Shown in pieces: positions 52,101 to 60,678 of a stretch of DNA of 64,000 nucleotides. Origin of the DNA: Emydura subglobosa (taxonomy: Eukaryota; Chordata; Testudines; Chelidae); NCBI GenBank assembly GCA_007922225.1, contig ML679962.1, positions 30,053,563 to 30,117,562 of the forward strand, written 5' to 3'. A program made the position numbers and the translations under genes. Each line of letters begins with the position of its first letter. Position 1 is the stretch's first letter. The notes under the pieces were generated by a model, which was given only the letters and a program-made list of their open reading frames with translations, did not search any database and had not been told where the DNA came from.

Positions 52101-55100
52101 TATAATTTATGTTTCATGACCTCTTATACAGTCACAAAAGCTCTGCCTGGGCAAATGGTGATTCCTTCCTGCACCAGACATAATACAACTCCCTCCTTCA
52201 TTGTCAGAAACATAATTTTTTATTTGAAAAATGATATCAAAATAAACCTGGTTTAAAATCAATATGGTATGTTTAATTCAAAGATGTAATAATTTCATTA
52301 GGAAATGCATGTCCTGACTGACATGTCGAATTATATTTTAAAAATTCCTGACACATTTGTCTCTGAAAAAGAGCACTGCATCTCAACCAGATGTAACATA
52401 ATGATAGATAAGCTCGAATTCAAGAGCAAATAAAAGGTGCATAAATTGGAAGTATGTAATTTACTTCAGCCCCTGATAAATAATAATTTACGTACTTTTC
52501 ATTAAAGAATGTGTTATACAATGCATATATCCAATATAAAATATAAATACAGAAGAGTAGGAACAACATTAATATTTCCAGATAACCAAACATTTTTAGA
52601 CATACCAATATGCACAATGTTTTCTGTATTAAGTGCACAGAAGTCCCATAAACATCTTTTGAGTGAAAGTGAAAAGATTCTTGTAATTTACTACAAAGGC
52701 ACTTCACCTACCGAATCTCACACATGGCCACTTTTTTCTTCAAGTGCAGAAAAACTGCAGAAAAGCTTAATAAATTAGGGAGTAATTTTACACTATAAAT
52801 GGCATGCAGATTAGACTAGGAATTTTTAACCAATTCTTTATCAGAACTTCAACACACTATTTCACACAATATGGGATGCCAAAAACTAAGTTTTATTGTT
52901 TTAGCAGTTACGCATTGTATTTTGCTTTTAATTTATCAGAAATTCTACATTTTAAGAGGGGGCTTTCCTTTCAATTCTATTTGAAGTTTCAATTATTTGG
53001 AATTCTATTTGAATATTTCAATTATATTATTGTCCAAGTTATTTTCTCACAGCTCATTTTCTAGAAACATTTAGAATCAAAGTTTATTTTCAGCAGAAGT
53101 CTTTTTTCCCTCCTAAAGAAACTACTCATCTAAGCTTTTGGGAGGTAATGTTGTCATCATTTTAGATTCTTCTTATGCATGCTATTTGCTCAGTGCCATA
53201 AAAATGTAGTATTAGAAAACAATTTTTTTATAGCTACCCATTAATGCTATTAAATTAAAGTACGATAAACTTTTAAAAACCCTGTATCCAAAAAAAAGAG
53301 CTCCTGAATCAATGCAGACATTTATATTTATCTATCTTAAGATTTTATACTGTCACCCATCACTGCAGTATCTGAGCACCTTCAATGCCAAATCAATAGC
53401 AATTGCAAAGTCCATAGTGATTTTCATGCTGTCTCTGGCACTTCTCCCTTTTGGGGTTAAAAAGCCTGTGTGGGGTAGACGGTTGTGTTTAGTTTTTTGG
53501 GTGTAGTTAGATTGTTTTTAATTATAGGAGTTATGGGGTAAAAGGGAACAATACTTATAATATTCTAAAATTCTCTACAGCTTCCCAGAACCTAACAATG
53601 GATGATTTCTACATACCGTAGATGGGCTATCATACAGTAATTTACTAAACAATTAATGAACAAAAGATGAGTAAAACTTGCCACCTGATCAGCTTCTGCT
53701 TCAGAATGATAGCCACTGTGTCCATCCTGAATCTCCTGTATTGCATGAGACAGCAGTAGGGCAAAAGAGGAGTAATAGGGAAAAAACATGCAGATAATAG
53801 GTGAAAGAAGAGAATCATACTTTTTAAAGAGACAGTAGATACTTTAACATCAGCCTATTTATTCAACACCTTCCACTCCTTGCATAAACTATTCATAGCT
53901 ATTGGACCCAGCTATTTAAACCATTTGGCACAACACAGAATGGAATATTTATTTGCAGTCTTACAAAAAGAGTCAATGCAGGTATCCAAGAACACAAAGT
54001 ATGTACTGTCTTTTTAAAACAAGCAATCTTATAGCAGAGAAAATGCAGAATATAATTATGCCACATGCTTAAAAATAGAAGAAATAGAGTATCGTATGCT
54101 ATGATAGCATAAAGGGAAAATTCATGCAGTCTTTTGAAGAAAAAATGTATATATTTTCCATATCCATTAGTATTCAGATAAATTAAAGAAATACTGTATT
54201 GTGTAAATCACATTTTAAATGTTTGTGTTTATGGTTCAATACATTTTTCCAACAACTCAAATGTTGCTGTAAAAAAATTCTATTAAAAACGTACCCAAAT
54301 TACTCCTAATAGCATAACAGCCAGAAGGTTCACATCTCTATGTACTTGCAATTTTTGTATCATATTGAGATCTCTCTTACTATATAAATTAAATCCTTTC
54401 AATAATCATAAAAAGATCGCTGTGTGTTACAGGCAGGAATGCAAAAGATTACTGGGTCATATGAAGTTTTTCTTTTATTACTTTCATTTTTCCCACAGTT
54501 GGATTACATTCCAGAACAGTCCCAGTTCACAAATGCAAAAACTTCTCATTTAACAGGTAACACTTCTTGTACTGAGTCTGAAAACAAGACATCTTAAGTT
54601 TACATCTGCTTTGAAAAATCAAATTTTTATCACTTCTATGAAACACCAAAAGCAAACAAATTAACGTTAGGGGTTACTTTTTAAGAAAACATAGGTTCAG
54701 TTGATTTTACATGCTTCTAAAAAAGTTACAGTGAAACAGCCACACTTTCAAATGATAAAGAATTCCTAACATTTAGACCTTATTAAAGTGAATATGGTAA
54801 TTATTTAAAGGTTAGGCCACAGAAATGGCTGAAGACTGTTTCTATATTTAAAGTCCAAAGAAAGGTGGATGGCGGGATCCCAGGAAAAGGAAAAACTGGA
54901 AGAAAGGCAACTGAATTCTAAACTGACAAATTACAGATGATAAAGTATGCAGAGGCACTGAAGATGGTTTCTCATCCTTAAACATTTACTGATAAAGATG
55001 AAAAACCAAAGGAAAACAATCAAGTTTTATTATTTTAACACATTTTTTGTGTTATTTCATTCCAATTACTGCTAGACTTACTTGCCTTTGAAAATATTGA

Positions 55101-58100
55101 CCTTTGTATATTACAATTATTATATAAGTCCAAGTAGCTTTCAGATGTGGAAACAATTGATTAGTCTCAAACCAGAGGAAAAGGCTTAACTGATTCCCTT
55201 TTATAAATGACAAACATTTGTTTGAGTGACATGGTTAAAAATATTTAGAGAATAAAGTTGGATTATTAACCCTCTCTCTTCTCAATCGATTAATGTTCCA
55301 AAGTGAGAGGGAAGAAAAAGCCATGAACACATTTTTTATATTCTTAATGAACATTGGATAAGACCCAGTCTTTAAAATTATCATAAAAAAGATGTGGGTC
55401 ATTGCATTTGTGTCTAACTTCAATCCTAACTTTCAATTTTGCTCTAGGGCTGTAGCAATTAAGGTAAAACATACACAAGTGCAAGCATGAACTGAAATCT
55501 TATTTAATTGGATAAACAAAGACTTACTGTTTTTCCATAAGCTACTATTGAAATTTTTTAGCATAGATAAAACATTAAACTCACTAATACAGTGCTCTGT
55601 AGTCCAAACCATGTAAGCATCAGTTGTGAGCATCCATTTTGTCAGAATCAATGTAATAAAACTGCACATTTGTAACATAACTTAAATATACTGCTCTCTC
55701 ACACATTGGCTTTTACTGCTCCTGAAAAGATTGCAATGTATAAAGCATTTCTATGGCAAACAAGCTGTTGAGCTGCATAGCAAAATGGTCCAATTGATTC
55801 ATAAAAACCATTAATGACGTAAAAAAGAACACTAGACACACCAAGCTCTTAACACAGCACAAAAGACAAACAGGTAGGAGGCCGTTTTGCCAATAGCCAA
55901 GTGTATTCTTACCCGTATATCAGGCCTCCTGTACACCTGTTAGTTAAAATACAAAATGTTATCCAACAAAATGTGCACTCAAATGTTGCTTTGTGACAAA
56001 AATGGTATCAGGTAGCATATCAGATTTTCAGAAGAGCTCAGCTCCCATTTAGGTACTTAAATCAGCAGCAAGATTTTCCAAAGTGCACAACACAGCTGTT
56101 CCCATTGCATTGCACTTTTAAAACTCTGGCATCTTTTTATCCAGTGACAACATACTGGTGAAAAATGGAACCGTTTAGCTATGACGAAAAGTGGCTCTAT
56201 ACTTTTGAGTCAAACATCAGAGCACGGGTAGTTCTAATTTCTCCCTACCTTACTTCCAAAACTCTCTAGGCAAACTACTATCATCTAAGTGCTTTCCACT
56301 GATATAGAAAACCTCATTCAAGGCCACCACTTTATCATTAGGTTTTCAGTCAGGTGAAATTTCCATAAGACACATGAATTTAGAGAGTTAGATTGCCTCC
56401 AAAATCAAATGTGCTGCTTGTGTAGGGCACATTAGTACAAGTCTAATAAGAAAAAGCAAGCAACATTCTCCAATTTTCACATTCCCCTTTGCAACACAAT
56501 ATTGTTTCCTTCTAACTTTTGTATTTTTGCAAAAGCTTAGTGATGGAGTGAAAATTCCTACCATGGAGTACAGAAGAGAGGCAGCCATGACACGCTGGAT
56601 TTTTTTATTAACTGTGTTACTTTTGCTTTTATAGATTCAGGGATGTATCAACAGACATTTTAAGAAACAGAAAAATAGATAATCATTCAATATGAACTTC
56701 ACAAGCTGACGGGAAGCCATCTGAACTCCAAGAAAACAGGAGTTATGTATTCAAATCTGCCTGGCTAAAGAGTTAGGCAGACAAATTCCACCCTAGCTGA
56801 AACTTCTCAGAAGTTTCCAAGGGTACAGCACTTTAAAACAGCCCAGACCAGAGTGACCAAGCCACAGATAACTGTGGTGAGGTCTGCCTCAGAGTGACTC
56901 AGAAGTTTTAGCTAGGGCAGAATGCACTTTGCAGCATCCTGTTACCTATGAATTCAGTAGCAAAGAGACTCCTGAGCATGCATATCGAGGAGACCAAGAT
57001 AGAACAGCCCCTCAAGGAAGGATACAGTAATAATCCTCCCCTCACCCCCGCACTTATTCCCAGAGATGCTTTTCCAACAACTTTGCCTTTGGTTTTTTGG
57101 ACTGAGCTTAAGCCAGCTAATTAGCTGTCATTCACAGCTAAGTAGGCCAGACACTGGAAAGCAAACAGGCTAAAAGATCCAGATTCAATCAAAAGGGAGA
57201 AATCGGCTCTCAGTTGTCCCTAGTGACCTCACACACACGTTGATCAGAAGGAATGACAGAAGAGAGCCTTTGAATTGAGACCCCTGACACAAGAGCCCAC
57301 AGGAAGAGAGAGAATCATAATCCATTGGACCCTACCCATATGGTCTGAACATAAACAATGCAAGGCTATCGCATTCACTCCCACAGATGACTCAACAGCA
57401 CTTCATGATCAACTAGATCTAGCAATTGCTTACTTTTGGATTGAAGGCAAATGGTATTCTGAGCAACCCTCATCAACAATGGCCCAAAACTCTGTATTTT
57501 TTAACTAATCATGAAGAGCAAGTGTCCCTCTCAAAGCTTATTCTGAACTTTCATTAGTAAGTCTGAAAGAAATTCAGAAGGAAGTGTGTTCGTTTTCTCT
57601 TGCTCAGATTTGTTCAGCCTTGAAGACAGAGTTCTGGCAATTCAGGACTATATTCCTGCTTTAAATCTGAGTTTTTTGTACTAGCAATTTAAACCAAAAA
57701 CTTAGGGGCACATTTTCAAAAACTGCCTTTCAATTTGTATAATCAAAATCTGCCCACAAATTGGGAAAACAGATTAACTACCTTGTGTGCAAGCAAACAA
57801 CTCTGAACTCAAGTTTAGAAGTCAGCTATCTATATTGTTTCTTTGATGTGTTAGAATTATAGGACTGGAAGGGACCTTGCAAGGTGATCTAGTCCAGTCC
57901 CCTGCAGTTATGGCAAGACCAAGCATTATCTAGACCATCCTTTATTATTTTCTATAAATACAAATCGAGATTTTAAAAGGCACTGAATGCAGTTTGGTCC
58001 AGTGGAGAGGGCACTGGCCCGTGAGTTAAGAGACTGGCTTTCCTTTGCTGACTTTGTGACCTTGTGCAAGTCATCTAGCCATTCTACATCTTGGCTTCCT

Positions 58101-60678
58101 GATGAGTAAGAGGAGGATATGGCTCACCCCCCTTCAAAAAGCACTATAATGGATGGAAAAAGCTTTATAGGCACTAAGTATTATATCATAATCAGATGGA
58201 TTCTCTTTTGTCTGCCATTTACCCCTCTCTAACAACCTTTTCATTTAGCATGTTGAACAGTTTTACATGCACATTCCAGCTGATCAACTTGAATGAGTAC
58301 TTCACAACCAATGCAACCTACAGTATAAATATAAGTTAAATTTATTGGATAAATGCAAAATAGTGAATATATATTCTATTGCCTAAACTTAATTAACTTG
58401 CCATTTGTTATAAGGTACTGTGTCCATTTTCAAAATGGTACATGAGTATCAAAACATGATGAAAAGGGCAAGGTATCTCTGGATACTTTACCTGGATCAC
58501 AGGAGAAAGCAAGCGTGGTGGCCTCACTTCATCCTCAAATAAAGCCATAAAAAAATTAGTGCTCTTTGGCGTGATTTACCCAAGACCAGAATAGGAAGGT
58601 TGCAATTAAAGACTTGACTGCTTTGACAACTGTGTAAAAAAGTTTGCACAGCATCTGCCCAGTTGCTCTTGATTTTACTTGATGCTACTAAAAAGTTTCT
58701 CACTTACACACACGTTAAATTCACCCACTTTAAAAAAAACAAAAACCTGACATTTAAAACGTATTATCTATGCACTAGCCAAATGACTTTCTGGAAATAT
58801 GTAAAACCTTGCATGTTCCATGACAGTCAGGAGGCAATATGCCAGTAGAATTAAGCATCTGAAGGAGAGGTTAAAATACAAAGGAGACCTTTTCTCAAAG
58901 CAGCACCATATAACAGCTTCTTAGCTTTTAAAAAACAACTGTGCATTATTACTCAGGGTAGATAAATAATATTTTATGATTAGAAACTTTGCAATGTGAT
59001 TTGCAAATGCGAGAGTATAAATCATTCTATCATTTCATAGACATGAAATATAATTTATAAACAACTAGGATTCTGAGCACAGAAAGCTTTACCTTTTTTA
59101 TTTGTAAGAGACAGAGAATAAGCTACAGTTAAATGCTGCTCATTAGACCTCAACATTTTTTTCCTCTTAAGTAATGTGCAAGATCAGTTTGGAATAGAGA
59201 ACCAAACTATTCAGAATAAAAAGCTGTCTCTGCTCTGAAGAAATTCATAACAACTCAAATGGTGAATTGAACACTAAACTTACAGACTTGGATTCTGCTG
59301 AAATGAAGTCCTTGATCTACAGGGCAAATACAACATAGACAGCTGTAATGCAAGGTTTCCCACAATGCTTTATCAAAGACATCAGCCTTGACCCAGAGTG
59401 AGCATTTGCAATTCAGCTGCCAGACTATAGAAGAGCTAAGCTTTTTTCTGCGTACAAGTTGCTGACTGTGCCAATATAGTGACAAACTCTGTAAGGTGAA
59501 GTTTTAAATAGAGTAAGATCAAATACATTTAGTGGCTCCATCTTCAAACTCAGGCTGAGTTTGACCCTCTGTCCCAGAAGTTAAGAGAATATGCTGTTTG
59601 TAGAGAGCCCTTTTAAACCCAGAAAGCATTGGTAGATTAACTCCACTTTAAAGCAAACAAAATACAATCTTTATTTGGACACTCTGCATCCAGAACACAA
59701 GATTTTGTTTTAATTCCAGGGAAGAGAGAGGATATATAGTACATGGAAGACCTGTGCTTAACAGCAACTTTGGACTTTGATGCTGGCTGGAAAGAGAGTT
59801 AACACTTGTGTCAGTTTGCAATGCAAGGGAGATTTAATACACACTGCTCTTGCAGATGTAGGGAAACAGATGGGAGCATGAAAGAGGAGGAAGAAAAAAC
59901 CCAAAGATTCCAATCAAAGCAAAGACATTGCACAGTCATTGAATCAATGACATCTATGTTGTTGGAAGAGAAAACAAACAAGAGAAAGTCTGTTCTGATT
60001 TATAATGGACCATACCACAGATAGTGAAACTGTCACATCAAAACAAAGAAAGAAAAGTAAAAATAGGTAAACATTCCTTTTGTATTGGTGAGATATGCTC
60101 ATTTCACATTTACTAAGGGTAATTATATTTAATTTTTGTGAAATCCACATAGCTGAATTCTTTCGCCCGAGTGCATGGTGCACAGACAAGATTCCTAACG
60201 AAGAAACAAATGTTTCATTCCTATAATTAAAAAAATAACCTAATTTCCAGAAAATCTCTAGGTAAAAATCAATAGGAAAGAAGAAAATCACGCCACGACT
60301 GCAAAATGTCACCTTTGAAGTTTCCTTTCTTTTCTCCATCTACCTTTTGTTCTGTAGAACTGAGTGACCTTACTCCAAATGAGAGATAAAACACAAAGAA
60401 AATCTTTGCATCTCTCTATTGGCTATGAACTGACGTTGACTCTCAAATGGTGAAGGACCCACTCAATTGTTTGCCATGCAGATAAATCAAAGTAGCAAGA
60501 AGTTTCCTGCCCAGCCATTTCAACCAACTGAACAATAAATTTTGTATTCCTCAAACGATAAATGTCACTTACCCTGTAATCTCTGGATACACTGTCTGAT
60601 GGCACGGAACCTGAAATCTGACTAGAAATGGTAGCAGCTATGAGTTGTTTACACCATTCAACATGGGAGCCTGTAGGG
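19002..60678 (-). CDS. MTMR1: Myotubularin-related protein 1 (lacking only exon 1)
   Basis: Fourteen minus-strand coding exons (60573-60678, 50789-50864, 49094-49188, 48750-48857, 47067-47168, 44478-44561, 43629-43778, 42397-42585, 40590-40775, 37200-37406, 36083-36175, 28742-28855, 26940-27116, 19002-19166) join without frame breaks into about 616 residues. With an exon 1 of about 50 residues this equals the usual length of about 665. The enzyme removes the 3-phosphate of PI3P and PI(3,5)P2 on endosomal and plasma membranes. Domain order is a short N-terminal tail, PH-GRAM (from [10 protein letters not shown]), myotubularin phosphatase with HCSDGWDR (37340-37317), a short coiled coil ([20 protein letters not shown]) and a C-terminal TSV fitting a class I PDZ ligand. 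The C terminus and CD99L2 neighbourhood favour MTMR1 over paralogues MTM1 and MTMR2. The start codon is beyond 64000. Confidence 0.96.
20215..20556. mobile_element. hAT-type non-autonomous element
   Basis: The ends CAGTGGTCCCCA and TGGGGACCACCTG are inverted repeats of the hAT type. Flanks GTCTTCAC (20207-20214) and GTCTACAC (20556-20563) match in 7 of 8 positions, fitting an 8-bp target duplication. The interior is GC-rich with diverged short CAGCTCC/GGCCCC-type units, which explains the long open frames on both strands. Confidence 0.7.
21835..23450. repeat. Dispersed reptile repeat, class unresolved
   Basis: A recognisable repeat style: 'gttactcactttgtgccgtaactg...' and 'gctatataggggtgcgcagg', then 'actcgcacttcttcttcgggcagtgt...gggtgctcca' in a related arrangement, then a longer segment to about 23.45 kb. 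The first part has a TATA-like word near 22032. I recall similar sequences as abundant in turtles but cannot name the family; the extent is approximate. Confidence 0.4.
24310..24787. mobile_element. hAT-like element (right end clear)
   Basis: The right end AAAAAGGTTGGGAACCACTG is a classic hAT/Charlie terminal repeat. The GC-rich interior contains a repeated CTGCAGnAGGGAGCC motif. The left end is not clear, so the start is approximate and the element may be truncated. Confidence 0.55.
26940..27116 (-). CDS. MTMR1: MTMR1 exon 14
   Basis: A 177-bp exon encoding [20 protein letters not shown], then [20 protein letters not shown], ending RMRPQ before GTATGG. It completes the phosphatase domain. 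Confidence 0.95.
27117..28741 (-). other. MTMR1: MTMR1 intron (1.6 kb)
   Basis: AT-rich intron with no recognised feature apart from T-rich tracts near 27.9 kb. Confidence 0.7.
28742..28855 (-). CDS. MTMR1: MTMR1 exon 13
   Basis: A 114-bp exon encoding [20 protein letters not shown] then [18 protein letters not shown], with donor GTAAGT and a T-rich acceptor ending AAAAG. It sits about 7.2 kb from exon 12, an intron filled by CR1 and hAT insertions. Confidence 0.95.
29040..29160. repeat. MIR/L2-like relic
   Basis: The phrase 'cacttttcattggaagatctaaggacactttacaaatatt...aacaggtaaattgaggcatag' has the shape of an old MIR/L2-type 3' region (ACAGGTGAGGAAACTGAGGCA). Confidence 0.45.
30060..32100 (+). 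mobile_element. CR1-family LINE, 5'-truncated and decayed
   Basis: Translations in shifting frames give CR1 reverse transcriptase landmarks: [29 protein letters not shown], a DFSKAF-like segment near 30961, and a QGSV-like and DLDNGV segment near 31140-31200. The 3' end (cccttccagccctac...gattctaggatt) is the CR1 terminus. Many stops and shifts show it is dead. It lies antisense to MTMR1. Confidence 0.85.
33581..33960. mobile_element. hAT-type element with target duplication
   Basis: The left end CAGCAGTTCTCTACC and right end GGCTGAGAATCCCTG are imperfect inverted repeats of the CAGnGGTTCTCAACC type. Flanks acttaaag (33573-33580) and gcttaaag (33961-33968) match at 7 of 8 positions, giving the 8-bp duplication expected for hAT. 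Confidence 0.75.
36083..36175 (-). CDS. MTMR1: MTMR1 exon 12
   Basis: A 93-bp exon (acceptor TTTTTCAG, donor GTAAGA) encoding [20 protein letters not shown] then [11 protein letters not shown]. The DRSPIFLQF motif is family-wide. Confidence 0.95.
36176..37199 (-). other. MTMR1: MTMR1 intron (1.0 kb)
   Basis: AT-rich; a CT/T tract near 36.79-36.81 kb and an A-run/C-run at 36.33 kb are the only notable points. Confidence 0.7.
37200..37406 (-). CDS. MTMR1: MTMR1 exon 11 (catalytic exon, HCX5R)
   Basis: A 207-bp exon starting [20 protein letters not shown], then [16 protein letters not shown]. The catalytic Cys codon is at 37337-37335 and the P-loop Arg at 37319-37317, both intact with the active-phosphatase CSDGWDR signature. 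So this is not one of the catalytically dead myotubularins. Confidence 0.97.
37407..40589 (-). other. MTMR1: MTMR1 intron (3.2 kb)
   Basis: It contains a pair of related 'GTCTACACT'-type repeats at about 38865-39345. No exon is recognised elsewhere. Confidence 0.7.
38865..39345. repeat. Two adjacent copies of a reptile 'GTGTAGAC' repeat
   Basis: The block 'gggctggtctgcatggaaaacgtg...gtgtagacagggctaggttga' is followed by a related block 'ggccaggtctccactacaaacc...agtgtctacactgaactg'. Both share 'tgtgaaaaatcca' and 'catagctaccacctc'-type phrases. They are diverged copies of one short palindromic family. Confidence 0.6.
40590..40775 (-). CDS. MTMR1: MTMR1 exon 10
   Basis: A 186-bp exon encoding [20 protein letters not shown] followed by [20 protein letters not shown] and ending HWLEYIR before GTAAGA. 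This segment carries the highly conserved NIHVMR motif preceding the catalytic exon. Confidence 0.95.
40905..41075 (+). mobile_element. CR1 3' fragment
   Basis: The text 'gattgcctgttctgttcattccctctgatgca...ggatactgggctagatggaccactggtctaaccaagtatgaccattctta' matches the reptile CR1 3' end (…CTGGGCTAGATGGACC…TATGGCCATTCTTATG). Confidence 0.8.
41100..41480 (+). mobile_element. L2-like LINE fragment
   Basis: The phrase 'gattattgcaaccaattttttctggcctacctgaatcc...catccaaaatgttgcggccaaactcatcttcc' corresponds to the L2/CR1-clade ORF2 region DYCN-LLSGLP ... IQNAAAKLI, with decay. Confidence 0.6.
42397..42585 (-). CDS. MTMR1: MTMR1 exon 9
   Basis: A 189-bp exon starting [20 protein letters not shown] and ending SVADTNK before [15 protein letters not shown] and the [14 protein letters not shown] segment are typical of the phosphatase domain. 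Confidence 0.95.
42586..44477 (-). other. MTMR1: MTMR1 introns on either side of exon 8
   Basis: Two introns, 42586-43628 and 43779-44477 (exon 8 lies between). They contain a 19-T run near 43393 and a 22-A run near 43853 and no other recognisable feature. Confidence 0.6.
43629..43778 (-). CDS. MTMR1: MTMR1 exon 8
   Basis: A 150-bp exon encoding [20 protein letters not shown] then [10 protein letters not shown] and more, ending in GRIP before [16 protein letters not shown] and ELCDTYPA are conserved in the MTM1/MTMR1/MTMR2 group. Confidence 0.94.
44478..44561 (-). CDS. MTMR1: MTMR1 exon 7
   Basis: An 84-bp exon (acceptor TTTCAG, donor GTAGGT) encoding [20 protein letters not shown] then PVAEYKRQ. 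It begins the myotubularin phosphatase domain; GWKVYD and EYKRQG are family hallmarks. Confidence 0.94.
44735..44955 (+). repeat. Amniote L2/MIR relic
   Basis: The phrase 'cttgcccatggtcacatgggtcaacagcagagccaggaatagaattcaagtc...cagtaccctacccactgga' closely follows the shared L2/MIR 3' segment CTTGCCCAAGGTCACACAG...GAGCCAGGAATAGAACCC. Confidence 0.75.
45067..45293. mobile_element. Foldback insertion with 69-bp arms and 12-bp target duplication
   Basis: Arms 45109-45177 and 45204-45272 are reverse complements at 65 of 69 positions around a 26-bp loop. TAAGAGGAGTTA occurs at 45055-45066 and 45294-45305, a perfect 12-bp direct duplication. The unit begins 'agttccagaggggtggctgtgttagtctg' and ends in a T-rich tail (about 45270-45293). 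The core (CATAAGCTTTCGTGGGCTGC) is a very common reptile repeat. A Penelope-like origin would fit inverted copies and variable TSDs, but this is a guess. Confidence 0.75.
45294..46615. repeat. Palindromic DNA-type repeat block
   Basis: It starts 'aggagttaggcac' and ends 'cttaggaacctaactcc', an imperfect inverted pair (GGAGTTAGG). Inside are a 'GTCTACACTG' repeat (about 45400-45690) and tRNA-like phrases in both orientations ('gagtgctctaatgacctggctat' and 'atagcccaacagttagagcactgacctg'). It looks like a nested, decayed non-autonomous element. Confidence 0.5.
46962..47030 (-). mobile_element. CR1 3' tail
   Basis: Read on the minus strand: TAGATGACCTTCTTGGGTCCCTTTCGACCC...TTCTATGATC, the CR1 3' end. 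It is sense to MTMR1 and lies just downstream of the exon 6 donor. Confidence 0.75.
47067..47168 (-). CDS. MTMR1: MTMR1 exon 6 (end of PH-GRAM)
   Basis: A 102-bp exon encoding [20 protein letters not shown] then [14 protein letters not shown]. Its donor GTAAGT is followed within a few tens of bases by a sense-oriented CR1 tail (46962-47030). Confidence 0.94.
47169..48749 (-). other. MTMR1: MTMR1 intron (1.6 kb)
   Basis: It is dominated by the palindromic element 47613-48485; the flanks show nothing recognised. Confidence 0.65.
47613..48485. repeat. Palindromic element with tRNA-like inner repeats
   Basis: Terminal AGAACTGGG and CCCAGCTCT are inverted. An inner inverted repeat is centred at about 47.98 kb: 'ctctggccaaatgatgattcattgt' mirrors 'acaatgaatcgtcatttggccagag', and the similarity runs outward about 100 bp on each side through a tRNA-like phrase ('ctggtagttaaggcac', 'gttcaagttcc'). 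A further tRNA-like segment is at about 48170-48300. No functional tRNA is implied. Confidence 0.6.
48750..48857 (-). CDS. MTMR1: MTMR1 exon 5 (PH-GRAM)
   Basis: A 108-bp exon after ATTCCAG. It encodes [20 protein letters not shown] then [16 protein letters not shown]. The donor is GTACAG, a less common variant. The intron to exon 4 is only 236 bp. Confidence 0.94.
48858..50788 (-). other. MTMR1: MTMR1 introns flanking exon 4
   Basis: Introns 48858-49093 (236 bp) and 49189-50788 (1.6 kb; exon 4 lies between) contain only AT-rich sequence and a 14-C run at about 50537-50550. Confidence 0.6.
49094..49188 (-). CDS. MTMR1: MTMR1 exon 4 (PH-GRAM)
   Basis: A 95-bp exon between TTTTCCAG and GTGAGA. 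It encodes [20 protein letters not shown] then [12 protein letters not shown]. Strands of the GRAM beta-barrel are recognisable ([17 protein letters not shown]). Confidence 0.94.
50789..50864 (-). CDS. MTMR1: MTMR1 exon 3 (start of PH-GRAM)
   Basis: A 76-bp exon after CTGCCAG and before GTATGT. It encodes [20 protein letters not shown] then SIKAI, with one base of the next codon. LFPGE is the typical lead-in to the GRAM domain. Confidence 0.93.
53685..53735 (-). CDS. MTMR1: Candidate MTMR1 cassette exon, 51 bp
   Basis: A phase-0 segment encoding [17 protein letters not shown], with acceptor ATACAG preceded by a C/T-containing tract and a weak donor CAG/GTGGCA. A weak donor fits regulated inclusion. 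The upstream tract on the minus strand has YGCY words (TGCC, TGCT), which Muscleblind proteins bind. The acidic Ser/Glu peptide would sit just before the PH-GRAM domain. Confidence 0.55.
55913..55936 (-). CDS. MTMR1: Candidate MTMR1 cassette microexon, 24 bp
   Basis: A 24-bp phase-0 segment encoding VYRRPDIR, bounded by a strong acceptor (TTTTAACTAACAG, including a TAACTAAC branch-like word) and donor CGG/GTAAGA. Good signals around such a small open segment, in an intron known to hold alternative exons in mammals, make it a strong candidate. Confidence 0.65.
57850..57945 (-). mobile_element. CR1 3' fragment
   Basis: The plus strand reads 'gaattataggactggaagggaccttgcaaggtgatctagtccagtcccctgc', the reverse complement of a CR1 3' end. 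Confidence 0.8.
57985..58150 (+). repeat. MIR SINE relic
   Basis: The segment 'ttggtccagtggagagggcactggcc...ctgactttgtgaccttgtgcaagtcatctagcc' carries the MIR head and core (TGTGACCTTGGGCAAGTCA), then 'cttcctgatgagtaagagg'. Confidence 0.75.
58492..58533 (-). CDS. MTMR1: Candidate MTMR1 cassette exon, 42 bp
   Basis: A phase-0 open segment encoding [14 protein letters not shown], with donor CAG/GTAAAG and acceptor TTTGAG preceded by a branch-like CTAAT and a T tract. It is one of three multiple-of-three candidates in this intron. It could alternatively be the end of an alternative first exon, since an in-frame ATG lies at 58548-58546 and reads MALFE into the segment. No transcript evidence is available here. 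Confidence 0.6.
60573..60678 (-). CDS. MTMR1: MTMR1 exon 2 (N-terminal tail)
   Basis: A 106-bp exon between TTTTTGTAG and GTAAGT. It encodes [20 protein letters not shown] then [15 protein letters not shown], preceded by one base completing a codon from exon 1. It ends in phase 0, which lets it splice directly to exon 3 or to phase-0 cassette exons. The Ser-rich end is the variable region ahead of the PH-GRAM domain. Confidence 0.93.

Larger units (their letters stand above)
50865..60572 (-). other. MTMR1: MTMR1 intron 2 (9.7 kb) with cassette-exon candidates
   Basis: The intron between exons 2 and 3 is AT-rich and comparatively poor in repeats: only a CR1 tail (57850-57945) and a MIR (57985-58150) are recognised. 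It holds the three phase-0 exon candidates at 58492-58533, 55913-55936 and 53685-53735. Low repeat load is consistent with conserved splicing-regulatory content, but I cannot measure conservation. Confidence 0.65.

Noticed and set aside
19002..60678. Assignment to MTM1 or MTMR2 instead of MTMR1
   Set aside because: The C terminus (Ser-rich linker ending TSV), the N-terminal [12 protein letters not shown] segment and adjacency to CD99L2 fit MTMR1; the paralogues differ there.
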